Part shown: piece after piece, positions 9,594 through 21,500 of the stretch
Numbering within the stretch: position 1 is the stretch's first letter
Layout: the number at the start of each line of letters is the position of its first letter
NCBI GenBank assembly: GCA_018873225.1
Contig: JAEILZ010000007.1
Location: forward strand, 1-64,000
Reading direction: 5' to 3'
Length of the DNA stretch: 64,000 bases
Origin: [Phialemoniopsis] sp. UDSM-2020
Taxonomy: Eukaryota > Ascomycota > Sordariomycetes > Thyridiales > Thyridiaceae
Notes under the pieces: generated by a model
What the model saw: the letters and a program-made list of their open reading frames with translations, nothing else
The model's database searches: none
Told to the model about the DNA's origin: nothing
Translations under genes and position numbers: made by a program

Positions 9594-10662
9594 GATCGAC
9601 CGAAGAGTGGAAATCAACAGGCCGCTGTGACTTCAGTTGCAGGTCGGCCAGTGGTGTGAGCTTGTGCAGGCAGGAGTACATGTAACCCGCTAGTAAGGGA
9701 GACGGAATGGCGGCTGTGCAGCAGGACTCGCCTCATGACCGATCAGCTTGGCAGTCACGGGATTTGACTTTGCTAGAGCTACTGAACCATCCGCCCACAT
9801 CCCGCTAAGTGTATTTGTTATCACACGAGGCAGGCCTGATCACACTATCTTGTCAAGATTGCACTAAATGCAGAGCTGAAGTGATCGGTCATAGCCAGCT
9901 AAACCGTTTTGTGCCTACCCCTCCTTTCCCCAACCTTCAGTCAGTTTTCAGCCATTACCCCCTCGATTAAGGCGGCATGCGGACCTCGGAGTGCGGGTCG
10001 AGAAGGCCGCGTTGATCTGCAAGCTACCAATGCGGGAACACGGAATACGGAACACGGATCACAAGACAGAGAACCGGACCCATGCCTCTATCGCAAACGC
10101 CCAGCCCGGCTTGTTCAGATAGCAACAACGCTGATTAGCCTTTTCAGGCCGTTGAGAAAGAGGCGGCAGGAAGCTAAGTCTAGTAAATAAGCTATGAAAG
10201 ACATTTAACCTAATCTTGCCGAAATTTTGTTATTTTCTTCCCCTGGCAAGCAAGCCATTTATCAGCCAATCCACCGCTCAGCATACCCACACCCATACGC
10301 CGATGGCAGTGCACCACAACGCCCGCAAAAGTCTTACTGGATCTGGTTAGATTATTCCGAAGCCCATTTTCAACGCTAGACTTGGTATGAGGTTGTGGGG
10401 AAGGCTATCAACATCACGCACACCTTCCAAGGGGGAGAATGATCACCAACATCTTAATGCAATGGGATAGCATGGATCTGGTATCCTGTTAACTTTCAAC
10501 AATGACGTAGTATTCCAAGTCTTACTTGGGTAAAAAGGACTGGCCAACGTTTCGCGAGCCTAGCATGTCTGGACTCGTGCGATGAGCTCTAGGCTTCATT
10601 ATCAACAGCTTGTTTCCAGTACTCGGAGACTTGTTCTGGGCGTGAACATCGCAAGGTTCACG
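9594..10662. other. Divergent intergenic region, regulator (-) and P450 (+)
   Basis: About 1.07 kb shared 5' flank. The CGG arrays at 9973-10057 are the only clear structure; short ORFs here look spurious. Confidence 0.6.
9973..10057. promoter_or_regulatory. Two CGG-triplet arrays upstream of the Zn2Cys6 gene
   Basis: CGG starts at 9973, 9980, 9987 and 9994, an exact 7-bp period, and again at 10033, 10041, 10048 and 10055. They lie 380-465 bp upstream of the regulator's start and could also act on the P450 gene on the other side. Compare 2655-2704 and 4807-4860. Binding by the neighbouring factor is inferred. Confidence 0.6.
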
Positions 10663-12329
10663 ATGACGTCCTTCAGTCCTGAAGTATCGCGTCGTTTGGC
10701 CAACTTGGCCTTGATCGCAGTCGCATATGTCTTATGCTGGGTGAGTGAGGGATTGCCACCGTCTCCCCTTTCTTCCGAGACTAACCACCTGAGGGGCACA
10801 CATCGTATAGGCACTGTACAAAACGTTTCGAGATTCCCTACGTGGCGTGCCTGGGCCTTGGTACGCACGGTATACTGGTCTGGTTCTCAAGTATCGTGTC
10901 CTCATAGGGAGGCGAATGTTCTATGTGCATCAGCTCCATGAAAGATACGGCCCGCTAGTCAGTGGACCTGAACGAAGTACATGTCAATGATCTCGATGCA
11001 TACCGCGAGATCCACCGCATCGGAAGCGGCTTTGTCAAATCCCCGTGGTACGATTTGTCGACGCCTGGCTTGGAACCCCACGTCTTTAGCATGACCAGTG
11101 GGCAAGCGCATTCGGCACGTCGCAAGATGCTGGCCCGCCCGTTCTCGAGGTCATCGCTCTTGGCTAACTTCCAATCCTTGGTGGCGGATCGCGCTCGTCT
11201 GGCGGTTTCCAAGATCAAATCCGAGGCCATGCAAGGCGACTGTGACATGATGAAGTGGTGGACCTTTATGACGACCGATGTCATCGCCCAAGTGGCATTT
11301 GGCGAAGACTCACGCCTCACGGAGGCTGGTAAAGTAGGACGTTGCTCGTGATGGTTGCGCTGCTTCATAGCTAACTCAGTGCATAGAAAACGCAGTACAT
11401 CGAGGACTTGGAGACGAGCCTCATGGCCTGGGCGTTCAAAGGGGAACTTCCCTTGGTCTGGAAGTTTGCCCGACTTGTGGCCCCGGGTTTCATTGGAGAC
11501 TGCGATAGGTGTATGGACAACGTGGTTCAGTACGGCACAGCGGCTGCTTCCAAGGCTCGAAGAGGAGACTTGAAGCGGCACAACATCATTAGTGGCATGA
11601 TCGAGGCGAGTCAGGCCGAAGAAGCCAAACTGACTGATAGCGACTTGGGTTCTCAGGCTTCTGCGTTGATCATTGCGGGCTCTGGTACAACAGCTGTGGC
11701 TTTGACATATGCGACGTGGATCATTCTCTCTCTTCCCGAGGTGAGGAGCCGGCTGGAGGCCGAAGTGGGCGATCTTCCAGACGATTACGACGATACAGAC
11801 CTAGAAAGACTACCATATTTGAGGGCACTTGTAACAGAAACTCTGCGCCTCTACGGATCGGCACCGGGAGCATTGCCTCGAACTGTCCCTGTGGCGGGCA
11901 TCAAGATTGCCGGTAGATACATCCCACCAGGGACGACTGTTACGACACAGGCGTACACAATGCATCGAGAGCCCTCGATTTTCCCCGATCCATAAACGTA
12001 ATTGTACCCGGTCCAGCTCAGCCGCATGGCCAAATGACGTAGCTAACATTATCGTATGCAGATTCAATCCGGATAGGTTCTACCTCAAAGATCTTTCCGG
12101 ATCACAGAAGCATGCATTTGGGCCTTTTGGAGGAGGGACACGCGTCTGCTTGGGTTTACACCTGGCCGAGATTGAACTTCGTCATGGCATCACAGAGTTT
12201 TCTCGCCGCTGTGGTGATATAGAGCTCTCGACGCGTACTACGGTAGCATCAATGGAGATGGAGAATTATTTTCTGGCTGGCCCCAAGAGCCGATGCTGCT
12301 GGGTTAGGAGCAAATCGGGTCATGCTTAG
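10663..12329 (+). pseudogene. Cytochrome P450 monooxygenase, disrupted
   Basis: A microsomal-type P450 spread over four exons: 10663-10740 (membrane anchor), 10811-11333, 11387-11997 and 12062-12329. Family motifs are present: GVPGPWYARYTG near the N-terminus, AGSGTT in helix I, ETLRLY (ExxR) and the haem loop FGPFGGGTRVCLG. Two lesions break it. After YGPLV (about 10950-10962) the frame shifts by one base relative to the downstream NEVHVNDLDAYREI segment. A TAA at 11993-11995 stands where the family has a glutamate or similar, inside FPDP-x-TFNPDRF, right before the last intron (11998-12061). No alternative splice repairs either. Its partner was probably the secondary-metabolite locus to the right; the former substrate is unknown. 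Confidence 0.8.
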
Positions 12330-12746
12330 AATAAATAGCGAGGAGACATTTAGCAATTATCACACAACTCGATCAACATTCGATTATATTATCGTAGCCC
12401 CGTGACGCACATTTTACATACGGTGTGAGTAACAGTACGCCCAGCCATCTTGTGTAGATCGCTCAAGCCCATGAGGAATCTCCAAGCCCTACACCCATAC
12501 CATGCTCAAGCTTCTCCACGAGTCCACCCCTAGCCAGGGTACTCCGCATTTTTTGAAAGGCCTGTCAGGAACCCGGAGTTACGGAAGCATGATGGCCCTA
12601 GTTTCCTAGCTTTGACCAGTCGTTTCGTCTCCGATGAATCATTTCGTCCGACTTCGTCTCTTTTCAGGCGGCTTGATGCCAGAAGCGCAGCACATCTGTG
12701 TTTTCAGAATCCTACCTGCCTCGTTCGTCATCACACTTCATCTCCT
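12330..12746. other. Intergenic spacer, P450 to second Zn2Cys6 gene
   Basis: About 0.4 kb with no coding signal; it presumably holds the P450 3' end and the promoter of the next gene. Confidence 0.5.
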
Positions 12747-15313
12747 ATGCAACGCAGGCACAGCTTAGATCTCATGCAGTCGGGCGTGGGACGGCCGAGA
12801 AGCGCGTGCGCCGCGTGCAAGAGCCAAAAGGTTGGTGGTTTGGTGGTGGAGGAAACAAAAACGCAGCTTTCATTGCATGCAGTCTTACTGACCGCGCATA
12901 TCTGTTTAGATACGCTGCTCGGGTGAACGCCCAAGGTGCAGTCGATGTGCAAGGTTAAGACGCACCTGTGTTTACAACACACACCGACCTGCTCCACAGA
13001 GACAGCGGTACATCTGCTATGTCCCAGCCGTGCCGTCGCAACCACAGAGACTTGGACCATCATCTTCTCCGAGTTCACCTACAGCAGGGCCAGACAGCGC
13101 CGTAAGCGAAGCAGTCCCTGCGATAGCCATACCCAGCCCCGCGACTCTCACGCAACCTGATCAGGTCAGGTTGTATTCGTATCTCGGGGTACCCGGATCA
13201 TTGATAAACACCCTGGCGAATGTATATTTTGAAAACTGCTATAATGCCAGTCTTCTATTGCACAAAGAATGATTCTTGAGCTCGCTGGCCGCACGGACAG
13301 CCAGCCCTCAAGTCGTTCTGAGCCTCTGCGCCTGGGCAGCCAAGTTCGTTTACATACCCTTCTCCGACTTCTGACCTCGGCTCATCGCAGGGGACAGCTT
13401 CTATCGCGATGCGGACAATCAGGCGACCCTCAAGGACCATGGACTCATGCTAGACTGGGCTAAACGAGCTGGAGAACTGATTTTTGAAAGCATAGGCGAA
13501 CCAGGCGAGGACAACCTTGTATCACTTTGCATCTTGAGCCTGTTCTGGTACAGTCAGGGTTCATGGAGATTGTCATTTCTCTACAAGGGTATGTTTGCTT
13601 GCATCGAGAGTATGTATGAAGGCCTGCCCAGCTTAACGCGTCACTAGGCTTTGCATGTACTCTTGCTCATGCAGGCACCTTTCAGCACAAGCTGCATGTC
13701 GACAATACACTGGAGGCCGAGATTGGACGGCGTCGGGTGTGGGCGTGTTATCTTATGCAGTGCCAAATGGCTGACCCGCTCTCCGTCTTCGAACCTGGGT
13801 TCGATATGTCTACATTGAGACTACCTTGGGCTGAGGAAGACTTTGAGATCCGACTTTCCCGCGCCCCATTTGCGTGTCTCGAGCATGGTGAAGAAGCGGG
13901 CGGTATCTATGCCGAGCTGATAAAGGCCTTCACTATCTGGTGCGCAACCACTCGCGAGCCCTTGTGATGCTGTCGGGGAGGCACCACTTGAGTTACTGAT
14001 CATACCAGGCATTCCGTCTTTTCCATGATCAAAGACTCAAGTACCACCATGGGCGAGAGGATGACGGGAGTCTACACCCTGCATGATGACTTATCGCGGT
14101 GGTGGGAGAAACTACCGACTGACCTCAAGCTTATCCGTCTAATGTCGCATCTATGCCAGAAGACAAGCTTCCGAATACCTTGCTCCTTACTCTTATCTAT
14201 CGTCAGTCGATCTGCGTACTTCATGCATCGGTCATCCCTCTCTTTTCGTGGGGTTCTGTGGACTTGGGCTGGCCTCTGGCATGCCAGCTTTCTGCCCAAG
14301 TGACATTCGAACACGCATACATAAACGCGGCTTTGATCGAAGCAGTGCTTTCCACGCGCCACAGACCTAGCGCGATGCACACGTTTGTTGCCTTCACAGC
14401 TTATAGCAGCTGCGCTATCCAGATTCCATTCATGTGGTGTCTTAATCCCATCGTCAGAGCAAGGGCGGTACGCGCTGTCAAGACAAACGTGAGGATGATC
14501 AGCGCGATGATCCCCGTTTGGAAATTCGCCTCGCTATTGGTAAGCAAGACTCGGAGTGAAGTTCGATGTCCATATATGCTTTCCTGGGTGCTAATTCTTC
14601 CGCTTTACTCTAAAAAGAAAACTTATGTTGGGTTATTGTACAAGAGACACAGGCGCCATGCCTTAGCCAACCCCCTTGAAGATGAACCTAAGAATATCGC
14701 GGCGGCCAAACTTTTCACATTTCAAAAGAACTCATCTTTTGCGCGGACATCTATTCTTGGGTTCGCCGAGATCCTAAAATCACAGAAAGACTGGTCAGCT
14801 AGGCCAGGTGATGAAAGCGATGGGGATGATGATGAGGATCACGGAACCCAAGATCTACAACCACCCGACCCATCAGCCGCAAGCCGCCATGCAAATGCGA
14901 CGCAGGTCTTTGACGACATTGAACACGAACTCGACTTTCCATCATTGGATTCGTACCTCGCCCAAACCCAGGATCAGGCTCCCGTTCAGTCTGCATATGG
15001 GGCTCAATTTTTTACCTACCCTGCAATGCAGGTTCCCTTGTCGCAGGAGAGCCTTGCTTCTGCTTGGATGCAGCCTCCACCAGATATGAGCAGGTCTTAC
15101 CCCGGACAAGTTTGTTGGGACATTTCCGATGCATTTATCGAACCTATTAATATTGAAGGTTGCACTAATAACGACGCGCCAGATGGCGAGATGCCTGGTC
15201 ACCTGGACTTCGAGCCGACGCTATTCGACTCACACTATGATGAGTTGGAAGATCTTTTTGGCAACAATGCAATCTCTTTAGGCCAATCTTTGGGAAATGC
15301 AACATTTTGGTAG
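12747..15313 (+). pseudogene. Second Zn(II)2Cys6 transcription factor, disrupted
   Basis: Exons inferred at 12747-12830, 12910-13343, 13398-13588, 13648-13939, 14009-14539 and 14618-15313. The zinc cluster is complete across intron 1: ACAACKSQK | IRCSGERPRCSRCARLRRTC. The regulatory domain follows with NASLLLHK, DHGLMLDWAKRAGE, RRRVWACYLM and AIQIPFMW. Two lesions remain after splicing. An in-frame TGA at 13270-13272 lies just after LLLHKE, inside a conserved block. A one-base deletion-type frameshift at about 14133-14140 lies between LPTDLKL and MPEDKLPNTLLL. An acidic C-terminal tail (to FGNNAISLGQ) is preserved. ATG 12774 is an alternative start. It was probably the pathway regulator of the adjacent polyketide locus. 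Confidence 0.78.
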
Positions 15314-15531
15314 CAAACTACTTGCTAAGCCGCAACGAAAAGGCTGCGGAAGTCGGCTTGTATGTCCGAATCAAATCACCAAGGGCAACTGCACTGATTT
15401 AATTATACGCTAATGTGTTTCAGTCGACTTGGGTGTTTTGTCTAATGCTACTGTCAACTATAGATATGCCAATGTCGACAATCAAATGATACCCTGGGTG
15501 CCCTAGCGTTCCAGCCTCGAGATTAGGAGTG

Positions 15532-16116
15532 CTATTCCATATCATTTCCACTACTTGATAGTGATCCAGCTGCATCCACCAAGTCTTCTTTCAACGTCTG
15601 ACCATTGATCAAGAACGGATGGTGGCAGTCTTGAAGGACAAACAGTACTCTGGCCCATTGGGTTTGACTTGGGTTCTTCCACAAATGCATGGTGGCTCGT
15701 TGAATAGCGGCATCTCCAGCTCTCATTACCGTCTGTGAGCCGTCATCGAGCTCCATAATTACTTCGCCTTCCATGACAATTCCATAATCAAGGCTCACGG
15801 TGCGATGCATGAACCCGACGCTTCCTGGGGCGAAATCCACAGTTCGGCAGACAGTTCCATTGGGCTGCACCACCCCTAGCTTGCCTGACTTCATCAGTTT
15901 CTCGTGCAATTGGACGTCGACATCTTGGTCAAGATTGACTGGAAGGTTCGAGGTTGTGTACAGAGTGGTGGCTTGGAATCTATGCTTGGGATACTGGGTC
16001 GTGTAACCTTCGTCTGAGCTGAGGATGGTTGCTTGTCCAGCGGCATTGTGCGCAGTGATGTGGACAATCGGCGCTCGAAGAGGGCTAGGCGTAAAGTCGT
16101 CACTGTTTAGTTCCAT
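15532..16116 (-). CDS. Cupin-domain protein
   Basis: A 194-aa single-domain cupin. The conserved barrel strands are visible: MHRTVSLDYGIVMEGEVIM (motif 1 region), then ELDDGSQTVMRAGDAAIQRA and THLWKN-like motif 2, here MHLWKNPSQTQWARVLFVL. Relatives occur beside many fungal secondary-metabolite and aromatic-degradation genes, where they bind a metal and act as dioxygenases, isomerases or cyclases, or have no known activity. ATG 16116 was chosen because the usual family length is near 180-195 aa; the frame stays open to ATG 16239, whose extra 41 residues look unlike the family. It is divergent from the fumarylacetoacetase-family gene, with a shared flank of about 570 bp. Confidence 0.8.
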   Translation of the reverse strand: MELNSDDFTPSPLRAPIVHITAHNAAGQATILSSDEGYTTQYPKHRFQATTLYTTSNLPVNLDQDVDVQLHEKLMKSGKLGVVQPNGTVCRTVDFAPGSVGFMHRTVSLDYGIVMEGEVIMELDDGSQTVMRAGDAAIQRATMHLWKNPSQTQWARVLFVLQDCHHPFLINGQTLKEDLVDAAGSLSSSGNDME

Positions 16117-16683
16117 GTTTAGATTTTTGTCGTCGTCAAATAAACTTTCGAATTTGGAAGAGCTTCCGACACTAGCACGGTAGACACTCTTCGGAAGCCT
16201 CGCTCGAGACAGATCATCACCAAACTCTCTTATAATCAATGTGATTTCACTGGCAAGTGTCTCCTACAGGCTTGCTGCGACTAGAGCCCTCGTGGAGTCC
16301 GTGGTACGGGAAACTCATGACGCGCTTCCCCACTTGCTGCACTCGGAATATCCTAACCAAACTGGTGTATAGTTTGCCGACTGGAGAAACCGTTTCACAC
16401 TTCCGAGAAGGAACTCTATAGGGAACCCTGAAGCTAAAAACGCCTAATGATTGATCGTGACTTTCGATGTCTCTCAGCATGACTTCGGAAAAGTCTACCC
16501 TGTTCAAGGCGAAGACTGGACCGGTACAGTGAAGCTAGCACGGCATGTATGATGCCTTTGCGTGGTAGTCTAGGCGAAGATAAAGCGCACTGCAGTCTTG
16601 ATAACCTAACTTGTAATGTTCAAAGCTTTGTGATTCGAGCATACAGCATCTCTATTGTCAAATACTGAGGCCGGACCACGAAG
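16117..16683. other. Divergent promoter region, cupin (-) and hydrolase (+)
   Basis: Shared 5' flank that may co-express the two genes. No clear operator or repeat was seen. Confidence 0.5.
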
Positions 16684-18075
16684 ATGTCTTCCTGGATTCA
16701 TGTACCGGAGCAGTCTGACTTCTCGCTGGGCAACCTGCCCTATGGGGTGTTCAGCACTTCCAAGCTGGGCCCTCGTATCGGTGTCGCTATCGGCAGGCAT
16801 GTACTGGACCTGAAGTCTTTGGCTCATACTGGTGCTTTTGACGACCTCGGGTTCAATGCTGCTGTGCTTTGTGACCACACCCTGAACGCGTTTGCGGATC
16901 TAGGACAAGGTACTCAGCACAAAGTCAGGGAACGGCTGCAGCGTATACTGGACAAGGATACTTCATTTGGACACCTTCTCCGAGACAACGACCAGCTTCG
17001 TGAACGATGTCTAATCCCACAGACGAGCGTTACCATGCACATGCCGATGGTGGTTGGCAACTACACAGACTTTTTCGTCGGGCTTCACCATGCCATGAAT
17101 GTAGGCAGCAGATAACAGCAAATCTTTACTAAGTGCATTACTGATTGATGGGCAGTCTGCCGACTTCCTGAAGCCCGGGTCAACAATCGACCAATTATTG
17201 CCCAGTTTCTGGGACATGCCAGCCGCATATCAAGGCCGCGCGTCCACTGTCATCGTCTCAGACACAGCTGTGATCCGACCAAAAGGTCAATACCGGGCCG
17301 ACGGAGCGACTGTATCAGGGCCAACTCAGCAACTTGATTTCGAAGTTGAATTCGCCGCCTTCATCGGCAAAGAAAACTCCTACGGACACCCGATCAACGT
17401 GGATGAGGCTGAGAGTCATATTTTCGGATTCGTTCTACTGAATGACTGGTCTGCAAGGGACTTTCAAAAGAATGAAATCGCCGCATTCAGTAGCAAACAA
17501 TTTGCCACCACCATCTCGCCTTGGGTTGTCCCGTTTGAGGCGCTTGAGTCATTCCGATGTGCTCCAACAAAGGGAGACGTAAGTTCATGTTTCGGCACCA
17601 CCCGCCCCTTTTCATTCTCGCGCGCTCATGATAACGACCGGTAGCGAGAATTGCCCGACTACCTCAAGCAGAAGAGGGTCGATTCGGCATACAGTATACC
17701 TATTCAAGCTGCACTGGAAGGTAGGTGATGCGGGTCGTTGGTCGTGCGAATATGGCTAACGGGGAGCTTGAAGTCAACTCTGAACGATATCAAGTGGCTG
17801 ACTGTAACACGAAACATGTCATCTTCTCTTTTTCTCAGATGATTGCTCATCATACTCGGGGAGGATGCTGCTTGAAATCGGGAGATCTCCTCGCGACGGG
17901 GACACTCTCCGGACCAACACAAGCCGAGCAAGGATGCCTAATGGAGCAATCTCGACAAGGCACAGATCTCGAAGACGATGATACGGTAGAGTTCAGTGCT
18001 CGAGCTGTGCCTGGCGATGACCAGGGCGCTGTGGGATTCGGCACTTGTCGCGGGATGGTGAAACCAAACTTCTGA
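16684..18075 (+). CDS. Fumarylacetoacetase-family hydrolase
   Basis: Four exons (16684-17100, 17156-17578, 17645-17720, 17774-18075) give 405 aa. Fumarylacetoacetases cleave a carbon-carbon bond in a 2,4-diketo acid, the last step of tyrosine/homogentisate breakdown. Visible family motifs are VGNYTDFFVGLHHAMN (metal and catalytic His region), YQGRASTVIVS, LDFEVEFAAFIGK (acidic metal ligands), FVLLNDWSARDFQ, and HHTRGGCCLKSGDLLATGT near the end. All introns have good signals; the last (17721-17773) ends after GCTAACGGGGAGCTTGAAG. No lesion was seen. It may be a duplicated housekeeping enzyme, or, given its place between a cupin and a polyketide synthase, a beta-diketone hydrolase acting on a polyketide. 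Confidence 0.87.
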
Positions 18076-18547
18076 TTAAGCTATGACGATTGAGAGCAGT
18101 GAGTTCCAACAGCAGAGAGGATTTGAGATGCAGATACCTACACTGTGGTACCAAGTAGTGTCATAGATTGTAGAGAGAATATAATACTTGTTTAGCAGTC
18201 TTACACTTTATCATTTGCTGCTGGTCGGGCGAGTTAACTCCGCTTGGGATGACATGATTATGAATTGAACATGCCTTTGCGACACTAACTCCCTTGGCCT
18301 GTAGACAATTCTTTCGCCTCCGTGGTACTTATCCTTCATAGCATGTCGTTTATCCAAGCTCGCCTTGCCTTGATTGACAAAGTCCCAATTTGACACCATG
18401 ATTTAGGGCGTTCTTCTTTTCGCTGGTTCTCTTAGGATCTATGTGATATGTCATAGGGAAGCCTACTAGCTAACATTGGATGGAGGAACCCTCTTCCGAT
18501 GCATTCAACAGCGTACCGTTCATGGTCTGCACCGCTGATTTGGACAT
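18076..18547. other. Convergent 3' spacer, hydrolase and PKS
   Basis: About 0.47 kb between two converging 3' ends. Nothing beyond likely untranslated regions is seen. Confidence 0.5.
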
Positions 18548-21500
18548 CTATGGTGTTTGGGCCTTGGTGATAGAGACGATTGTCTGAGCCGCTGAATCAA
18601 GACACGTCTGGAAGTGGGCAATCTTTTTGGCGGGACCGACAATGGAAAATGAAACCCTGGTCTCTAGAGTCAGTGATATAGATGCATGTCGGGTACGGCT
18701 GACTTACTCCTCTTCCTTGATACAATAACTTATCCACAGTGAATCTGCTGGCATAAGAGCGATAGCCGCATCGGCGATCTCGCCACCATTGATTGTCTGC
18801 AGGATGAGACCTGGAAAGGCCTTGAAGACAGTTTCGTTGGTGAAGAGTGCTGGTTTCTCCTCGGTGCCCGGTACCATGCCATTGAGCACATCCAATAGAC
18901 GAAGATAGCCCCTACCCTCACTTGCGCGTCGCACACCTTCATCCCATTCTCTGGCTGCTTGCACCAACAGATCATGCTTGGCCGTCAGCGGCGAGGATTC
19001 GTCACAAGCTGCGTCACAGAAGCGGACAACCGTGTCAGTCACGACTTGTACAATGTCTGGCCGGCCCCGGTGGAAATGGGCAGTTGAGACAGGCTCCCAG
19101 CTTCCTGGACTGTACCCGAAGAACAGACGACTGGCAAGCTGGATGGTGAGGTCAACAGAAGCTTTCGCGGATACCTTGGATCCCACGAGGTGTGTTGTGC
19201 CGAGGTGCGGAGTCGTATGATAAACGTACTCCTTCTCTGACGTGGCGGCTAAGTAGCGCATGCGCAGCTTGAGGATATGCGCGTCTATTTCTGGATCTGT
19301 CTGAAGGGTATACTCGTCTGAGAGAATTTCAGCTGTGAGATCATTGCTGTCACCGTTGATGGGCTTGGTTGTGGTGACAAGTCGAGGATCGTGCTCGTAG
19401 ATGCTCTGATGTATTCGTTCGTTCAACCGGTTGATAGTCAAGCCGTCGACAGCAGTATGTTCGAAGAGCTGAGCGGATCGGCCATTGCTCGAAACAAGGA
19501 ACTGGGCGCTTTTGTCGTGCCAACGGTTGAAGCCGTCGCCTATGTAGCCCTGGGTCACACGCTCCTGGCGCGTTCCGGGGCTTCCCTCGTCTAGGCAGAC
19601 GACGAAAGCTGACTCTTCCAAGGTCCGGAAGTATGCTGCGTTATCAGGATGGAGTGATAATAACTTCTCGCGAACCTGTAGCTCGTCAGTCAGTGCCTAT
19701 GTTGCTACCACCCCAAAGCGCCCGAGAGACCTGACTTACAGTTCCCCAGCCATCACGTTCGTCAGTGGTCAGAACCCCCGCCCACGACTTGTTGTCATCG
19801 ACACGGTCGATTATCGCTTGAAATGCCTCCTTGAGCATCGTGAATGTCACATCACTATCACCTCGGCGCAGTGAGACCCTGAACAAACGCCCCCGCCGGA
19901 GTGCGGCGCAGTAATAGTTACCAGGGTAACTTCTCAGCTCATCACAGCCAATGTGAGGCTCACGGACCGTGTTGAAGAGATATCTCCACGAGTAAGTGCA
20001 GAGTGGACGCATTCCTAGCCACTCTGGCTCCAGTGTGCCACTCTCAAAGTCGTGTATGAATCGCAAGGCCTCTAGGGAGATGATGGCAGCCCTTTCCGAT
20101 TGCGTATGCTGGACTGCGCTGTCGTGGTGGGTGTTTAGGAAGTTGCCCCATGGAGCAATGGGTTGCCGGCGTGACAGGTAGAGACCACGCATATGTAAGT
20201 CGCCAATCCAGCTGTCAATCTTGGGATCACGAGATCGTGCAGCCAGGCGGCCGTATAACTGACGTCCTAGGCCTCCCTCTGTGGCAAAGTCAGTAACGGC
20301 GTCACGCAAGCGTGCAAGTTCGTCGGCTGTTTGCGCAAAGAGCGAAAAGTTTTGGAACAGATTGTCGAGAACATCGGAAAGATCTGGAAGGGGATACTTT
20401 GGCAGATCTCCAGCAGCTTTGCAGCATCCAAATCCGTGAGATGAGGTTTTGACGGCTGGGGAAGATCTGTCTCGCTCTGCACTCGCAGCTCCATTTTGGC
20501 AGCTTGCTCGTGTCTCCTCGCTAATCAGCTTCGACCTTGATGCTACTGTCGAGGCCAATGCAAGGATACTGCCGGCTTGAGCAATCTCCGAGGTCTGCAA
20601 TGTGATTTGAAATGTTCTGACCATCCAGTTCTTCAACTCAATGGACACAAGTGAGTCAAGTCCAATGTTGGCAAGTGCCTGGTTGATAGGGACCTCTTCA
20701 ATGGACCTGTCCAGAAAGACTGCACACTTGGCTGTGATTGCTTGCGCAATGATCCCTTCGGCATCTGTGAGAGATTTTGCGTCCCGGATTGCCTGCTCGA
20801 CGTCGAACTTGTCATTGGATTCGTTGCCGCCACTGTCTTGCTTTGGGTATGGGAGCAGACTGAACAATGGATTCGACATGAGAACGACATCGTCGGCGTT
20901 CACAATAGACTGTCTGGTGAATCCAAGAACCGACTGTCTGCAGCCATCGTCACGGGCCTGCTGGCTCATGGCGTATTTCATTGTGGTAAAGAACTCGTCA
21001 AAGGTCATAAGGATGACGCTGTTGCGTGCCAGCCAAGCCTTGTTGTTCTGCATCGTGGTCACAACAGAGTCTGAGCCTTCGATGCCACTGACGTTGACAG
21101 AAATGTATTTTGTGTGCGGGTGGTCTTTCTGGACATGAGCATACGTGTCTTGGAACGCGTTACCCGTCGCATAGTTTGCTTGGCTTCCGTTGCCGATCAC
21201 GGTGGTGACAGAGGACAGCATGACGAAGAAGCTCAGATCTGGAGAGGAGAACGCTTGATCAAGGTTAATGGTACCGAAGACCTTGGGCCCAAGGGGCACT
21301 GTAAAGTCATCCAGAGTCATGTGGGTCAGTGGCCGGTCCTGCCCAGTGCTTGTTAGATCAGCTTGCAGGAGCACCAGGAACGGAAACGTCTCACCTTAAG
21401 AACCATACCACCGTGTACAATGCCTCGCACCGGGGGTAGATCCTTGCAATATCTCACAGCATCGGCAATGTCTTCGGGTTTCGTAATGTCACATTTTACG

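Noticed and set aside
10582..10662. Upstream in-frame start for the P450
   Set aside because: The residues before ATG 10663 are not a membrane anchor; the hydrophobic anchor begins after 10663.
13372..13374. TGA after FSDF in the second Zn2Cys6 gene as a third lesion
   Set aside because: It falls inside a credible 54-nt intron (13344-13397) whose removal restores the conserved CAWAANFYRD block.
10663..15313. RIP (repeat-induced point mutation) as cause of the stops
   Set aside because: The region is not TA-enriched, and the stop codons are not in the CpA-to-TpA context expected.
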